The translations under genes were made by a program, and so were the position numbers. From assembly GCA_017453335.1 (NCBI GenBank), contig JAFTKI010000094.1, positions 1-24,591 on the forward strand: DNA of 24,591 nucleotides. Reading direction: 5' to 3'. Below, piece by piece: positions 21,718-24,591 of the stretch; the first letter of the stretch is position 1, and each line of letters starts with the position of its first letter. Below the pieces are notes generated by a model. That model did no database searches. It saw nothing but the letters and a program-made list of their open reading frames with translations, and was not told the DNA's origin. Source of the DNA: Clostridia bacterium. GTDB lineage: Bacteria > Bacillota_A > Clostridia > Oscillospirales > CAG-272.

Positions 21718-21766
21718 GTGTTTGGAGGTCAAAATGACAACCTAATTAAAGTGATTGCAATATCAT

Positions 21767-23017
21767 TCATATTCCGACATATGCGCCGTTCTTTTTCAGT
21801 ATATTTTGCAGCTCACTTACGTTGACCTCACGCACCGAAGTTTTATTCTCCACCAATAAACCGATCGCCGTGCCTGCCGCTTCACCGATACAACAAACCA
21901 CGGGCATAATTCTATATGATGCCTGTGCGCCGTGATCGGACGAGATACATCTTCCCGCTACAAGAAGATTTTCCGCATTCTTTGGAATCAGGCTACGATA
22001 AGGAATGGTGTAATATTCTCCTGCCGGAAAATAGTAATGGCTGGTGCCCGTTCCTTCCGGGTTGTGAATATCAATATCGTAATTGCAAGCGGCGATCGCA
22101 TCTTCAAATTTAACACAATTTCTGCAATCCTGTTCAGTCAATACGTAATCACCCACGATCATACGACTTTCTCTGACTCCAATCTCAGCCGCTGTCATCA
22201 TAAGAAAGCTGTCTTCAAGTCCCTCGGCATGCTTTTTCATAAATTCGTATATCTCATATACTTGCCGACGGGCTATCACCTCTGCCTCGGTTACCTCCTC
22301 GGGAGATGTCGGATTTTTCTTTATCACTCTGGTAGTATTAAAATGCAGAACGTTTTTGATCGGAGTCTTAAAGACAAGAATATTTTCTCTCGGATTGATA
22401 AGCTCTCCCGCCTCAAGACTTTGCCGATGAGCAATCTTCAATTTTTCTCTGCTCGCATAAAACTTCTCAACATCCACGTTGCCCAAGCGGAAGCACAATG
22501 TCATTGGCTGACATAAATGATCAGGCTCTCTGCCAAGCACAGTAGGACACTCAGCAAGATAAGCTAACTGAGCATCTCCTGTAGCGTCAATAAAATAATC
22601 GGCTCCCACCTGCATTTCTCCGCTTTTCGTAGCAACGGTAACCGCCATAATACGGTCTGAGCATTTATTTGCCTTGGAAATATACGCATGGAAAAGCAAA
22701 TCAATATGAGCTTCAATTACCATTTCGTTCAGAATATATTTCAGCTCTTCTTCTAAAAAGCTTTTCCCGCTTGTCGCGTGGCGCGCCTCCAATCGGTCAT
22801 ATATTTCCTTGAATATGCCTGACGAAAGATCCACTCGCTTTCCGTCTATCTCAGTCCAATACGGCATAAAAGGATTGACAAGACAATTTACTGCCGCACC
22901 TCCAAGACAATTTGATTTTTCAACGATGAGAACTTTAACACCGTTTCGTGATGCTGCCAAAGCTGCCGCTACACCCGCAAATCCTCCGCCAATTACGGCA
23001 AGATCGTATTTTTTCAT
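21767..23017 (-). CDS. FAD-dependent oxidoreductase (FAD_oxidored / PF12831-like)
   Basis: This 416-residue flavoprotein of unknown substrate has an N-terminal Rossmann FAD site 'AVIGGGFAGVAAA' (Gly10, Gly12, Gly15) with the ribose-binding Glu33 in 'LIVEK'. 'GGAAVNCLVNPFMPYW' follows at about 39-54. The second FAD contact is 'YFIDATGDAQLAYLA', and the C-terminal FAD loop is 'NLLVAGRCISSDHGAQASYR', typical of this family. The family occurs widely in gut bacteria, often with carbohydrate or aromatic catabolism genes. GGAGG precedes the ATG by about 8 nt. It is divergent from a PocR-AraC regulator that presumably controls it. The pair is visibly AT-richer than the genes to the left. Confidence 0.9.
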   Translation of the reverse strand: MKKYDLAVIGGGFAGVAAALAASRNGVKVLIVEKSNCLGGAAVNCLVNPFMPYWTEIDGKRVDLSSGIFKEIYDRLEARHATSGKSFLEEELKYILNEMVIEAHIDLLFHAYISKANKCSDRIMAVTVATKSGEMQVGADYFIDATGDAQLAYLAECPTVLGREPDHLCQPMTLCFRLGNVDVEKFYASREKLKIAHRQSLEAGELINPRENILVFKTPIKNVLHFNTTRVIKKNPTSPEEVTEAEVIARRQVYEIYEFMKKHAEGLEDSFLMMTAAEIGVRESRMIVGDYVLTEQDCRNCVKFEDAIAACNYDIDIHNPEGTGTSHYYFPAGEYYTIPYRSLIPKNAENLLVAGRCISSDHGAQASYRIMPVVCCIGEAAGTAIGLLVENKTSVREVNVSELQNILKKNGAYVGI

Positions 23018-23039
23018 CAGACGCCTCCGTTTTTCTTTT

Positions 23040-23068
23040 ATTATAACACCATTATATGGATTCGTCTA
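23040..23068 (-). promoter_or_regulatory. Promoter of the FAD oxidoreductase gene
   Basis: On the minus strand, TAGACG (23063-23068), a 17-nt spacer and TATAAT (23040-23045) with an extended TGT. The non-consensus -35 suits activation by the divergent AraC regulator. Confidence 0.65.
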
Positions 23069-23088
23069 ATACAAAAGATAAAAAAATA

Positions 23089-23117
23089 TTGCACAAAAGA
23101 AACTTATATGATATAAT
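23089..23117 (+). promoter_or_regulatory. Promoter of the AraC regulator gene
   Basis: TTGCAC (23089-23094), a 17-nt spacer and TATAAT (23112-23117) with an extended TGA. It shares a 130-nt divergent intergenic region with the oxidoreductase promoter. Confidence 0.75.
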
Positions 23118-23147
23118 TAAGAAAAAAGTATAGTTAGGATATATTCA

Positions 23148-23993
23148 ATGCAGAATCTTCAATTTCTCATCGATATGCTTACAAAGGAAAGAAAGTTACA
23201 TATCAACATTTTGGATTTAAACGGCATACTCAACACTCCGTCAACAAAAATCGCCTTTGAAAACGTAATCCATTCAAAAAAATTTTGTGATATCGCAAAA
23301 TCCACGGAGAACGGCTACCGTCTTTGCTTACGATGCAAAAAGCTTGCGAATACCAAAGCTGTCGAACATAAAAAATCATTTTGCGGACACTGCCTGTACG
23401 GACTTTACGAAGCCGCCATGCCTGTTATCATAGGCGAAACGGTAGCAGCGGTTGTCTATATCGGAAACGCAATCACAGACATAGATCAAACCAATTGCAG
23501 AATAGACAAAGCTTGCCGCTATACAAACGTTGACTGTCAACAGCTTTATGAGCAAACGAAAGAATGCGAGTATCTTAATAATGCGGATGAACTTTTGAAA
23601 ATTGCTGAGATCGTTTGCGATTATATAAAAATGCTTTATTCAACGGAGCCGAAAGCCCCCTCTAACACTCATTGGTTGGTTTCTGCACTCAAACAGCATG
23701 CCGATCGCACTTATTGCTTTAATCCCACGCTGAATGAGCTGGCTGTCATTTATCACAAAAACGAAAAATATATGGGGCGTTTATTCAAAAGTGAAATGCG
23801 GGTAAGTTTTCACGAATATTGCCTTTCGTTGAAATTAAAAAAAGCGGAAAATTTACTGTTGAGAACAACCGATAAAATCATTGACATCGCTCTTGAATGT
23901 GGATTCAACAATATTTCATATTTCAACAGAGCCTTCAAAAAGCAATACGGTATGTCTCCAAGCGAGTATATTATATCGAAAAGGGAAAAATAA
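23148..23993 (+). CDS. AraC family transcriptional regulator with N-terminal PocR sensory domain
   Basis: This 281-residue regulator has an N-terminal half (about 1-165) fitting the PocR ligand-binding domain. It has the Cys-rich signature, Cys47, Cys60-x2-Cys63 and Cys79-x2-Cys82 ('FCGHCLYGLYEAAMPVI'). PocR domains are known from the propanediol regulator PocR and are thought to sense small organic compounds. Residues about 175-281 are the AraC HTH domain: 'TLNELAVIYHKNEKYMGRLFK' and 'KIIDIALECGFNNISYFNRAF', ending 'MSPSEYI'. The ribosome site is weak (AGGAT, about 7 nt before the ATG). It probably regulates the divergent FAD oxidoreductase. It is the most AT-rich gene in the window. Confidence 0.9.
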   Translation: MQNLQFLIDMLTKERKLHINILDLNGILNTPSTKIAFENVIHSKKFCDIAKSTENGYRLCLRCKKLANTKAVEHKKSFCGHCLYGLYEAAMPVIIGETVAAVVYIGNAITDIDQTNCRIDKACRYTNVDCQQLYEQTKECEYLNNADELLKIAEIVCDYIKMLYSTEPKAPSNTHWLVSALKQHADRTYCFNPTLNELAVIYHKNEKYMGRLFKSEMRVSFHEYCLSLKLKKAENLLLRTTDKIIDIALECGFNNISYFNRAFKKQYGMSPSEYIISKREK

Positions 23994-24008
23994 CTCAAAG
24001 TTACGATA

Positions 24009-24030
24009 TTGTCGAGAGTTCAAGCCCCGA
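24009..24030 (+). repeat. Possible tRNA-Asn-derived fragment 5
   Basis: TTGTCGAGAGTTCAAGCCCC aligns with TGTCGCTGGTTCAAGTCC of tRNA-Asn; 16 of the 22 positions at 24009-24030 agree. It has the same plus-strand orientation as fragment 4. Together they bracket the oxidoreductase/AraC pair. The match is weak, and chance similarity to a generic T arm is possible. Confidence 0.35.
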
Positions 24031-24084
24031 TGGTTCGCAAAGAGTTGTCACAAAATAATTTCTTAAATTTTTGCCCTCAAAACC

Positions 24085-24112
24085 AAAAAAGTCCTTGAAA
24101 ATCAAGGACTTT
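24085..24112 (-). terminator. Terminator of the 5S/tRNA-Asn unit
   Basis: AAAGTCCTTG (24088-24097) pairs with CAAGGACTTT (24103-24112). On the minus strand the T run continues through 24085. It lies 31 nt beyond the CCA end of the tRNA. Confidence 0.85.
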
Positions 24113-24143
24113 CGGTTGGAGTTGTCAAATTGACCTCCAAAGA

Positions 24144-24219
24144 TGGCTCCCCCTGCTGGACTTGAACCAGCGACACCCTGATTAACAGTCAGGTGCTCTA
24201 CCGACTGAGCTAAGGAGGA
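24144..24219 (-). tRNA. tRNA-Asn (anticodon GTT)
   Basis: A complete 76-nt cloverleaf reads on the minus strand. The acceptor stem is TCCTCCT / AGGGGGA, with discriminator G and an encoded CCA. The D arm is AGCTCAGTCGGTAGAGC, and the anticodon loop CTGTTAA (anticodon GTT) is closed by CCTGA/TCAGG. The T arm is GCTGG-TTCAAGT-CCAGC. It is downstream of the 5S genes and followed by a terminator, so it is probably part of a ribosomal RNA transcription unit. Confidence 0.97.
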
Positions 24220-24240
24220 ATATGAAGTTTTGGTTTAGCT

Positions 24241-24293
24241 GTCAGGTGCTCGCGCGCTTGCGCGTTTCCCGACTTGAGGCTAAGGAGGAATAT
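24241..24293 (-). pseudogene. Broken tRNA 5' half, disrupted by a small insertion
   Basis: On the minus strand the text ATTCCTCCTTAGC-CTCA-AGTCGG, then GAGCACCTGAC, duplicates the first 30 or so nt of tRNA-Asn and its 5' flank. The two bases TA of the D loop are replaced by GAAACGCGCAAGCGCGC, itself a small hairpin. The similarity ends at the anticodon. It cannot fold as a tRNA. It lies between the 5S gene and the intact tRNA. Confidence 0.75.
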
Positions 24294-24299
24294 ATGAAT

Positions 24300-24326
24300 C
24301 AAGGGAAACTTATTCAGTTTCCCTTG
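24300..24326 (-). other. Hairpin between 5S rRNA and the tRNA copies
   Basis: CAAGGGAAACT (24300-24310) pairs with AGTTTCCCTTG (24316-24326) around a 5-nt loop. It is not followed by a clear T run on the minus strand, so it may be a processing signal and not a terminator. Confidence 0.5.
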
Positions 24327-24333
24327 ACGTTGT

Positions 24334-24449
<116 letters not shown>

Positions 24450-24460
24450 TCGCTCAAGCT

Positions 24461-24473
24461 TACCGCCTGAGCT
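24461..24473 (-). repeat. D-arm-like tRNA remnant between the two 5S genes
   Basis: On the minus strand AGCTCAGGCGGTA matches the D-arm start of tRNA-Asn (AGCTCAGTCGGTA) with one difference. It lies in the 34-nt spacer between the two 5S copies. It is short, and many tRNAs share this motif. Confidence 0.4.
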
Positions 24474-24483
24474 ATTCTTTTGT

Positions 24484-24591
<108 letters not shown>

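Noticed and set aside
24241..24293. A second functional tRNA gene
   Set aside because: Only the 5' half is present, the D loop is replaced by an insert, and no anticodon stem or T arm follows.

Overview
This 24.6 kb window looks like chromosome of an uncultured anaerobic gut Firmicute, most likely an Oscillospiraceae-like or Christensenellales-like member of the Clostridia. This is an inference from four signs. Ribosome binding sites are strong (AGGAGG type) and promoters are sigma-A-like with extended -10 boxes. Secreted proteins carry dockerin and cohesin-like domains. Intrinsic terminators are abundant. Intergenic hairpin repeats of the 'CCTTCTCC...GGAGAAGG' kind are frequent. Most genes are on the minus strand.

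Layout, left to right. (1) 1-435 holds repeats: one end of a MITE-like element, an array of five small hairpins, a composite repeat, and the terminator of the next gene. (2) 436-2163 is a family 2 glycoside hydrolase. (3) 2284-2747 holds a complete MITE-like element and a second copy of the composite repeat. (4) A short-chain dehydrogenase (-) and a glycerophosphodiester phosphodiesterase (+) are transcribed divergently; the second has a long, structured 5' leader. (5) An MscS channel is followed by a nucleoside-salvage pair: a nucleoside hydrolase overlapping a ribokinase-like kinase fused to an AraC DNA-binding domain. (6) Next come a ZIP metal transporter, a YhcH/YjgK/YiaL protein and a small lipoprotein, then a second MITE-like element. 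(7) A five-gene minus-strand operon (14610 to 10076) encodes an MBL-fold hydrolase, a second GDPD, a HAD phosphatase and two different M20 metallopeptidase-family proteins.

(8) The most distinctive locus is 14793-19746. It encodes two secreted proteins, transcribed together from a promoter near 19966-19994. The upstream gene encodes about 1248 residues: a signal peptide, about 21 Cys/His-rich repeats, a cohesin-like domain and a C-terminal dockerin. The downstream gene encodes 395 residues: a signal peptide, a cohesin-like domain, a few of the same repeats and a C-terminal membrane anchor. Together they could form a dedicated surface-display pair.

(9) 19995-21766 is a low-density stretch with small or damaged genes: a 58-residue ORF in a decayed unit, a PTH2-family protein lacking its C-terminus, and a 57-residue protein. 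It also holds a cluster of tRNA-Asn-derived fragments. (10) An AT-richer divergent pair follows, an FAD-dependent oxidoreductase and a PocR-AraC regulator, bracketed by further tRNA-Asn-like fragments. (11) The right edge is a minus-strand RNA unit: two tandem 5S rRNA genes (one cut by the window edge), a broken tRNA 5' half, an intact tRNA-Asn(GTT) and a terminator.
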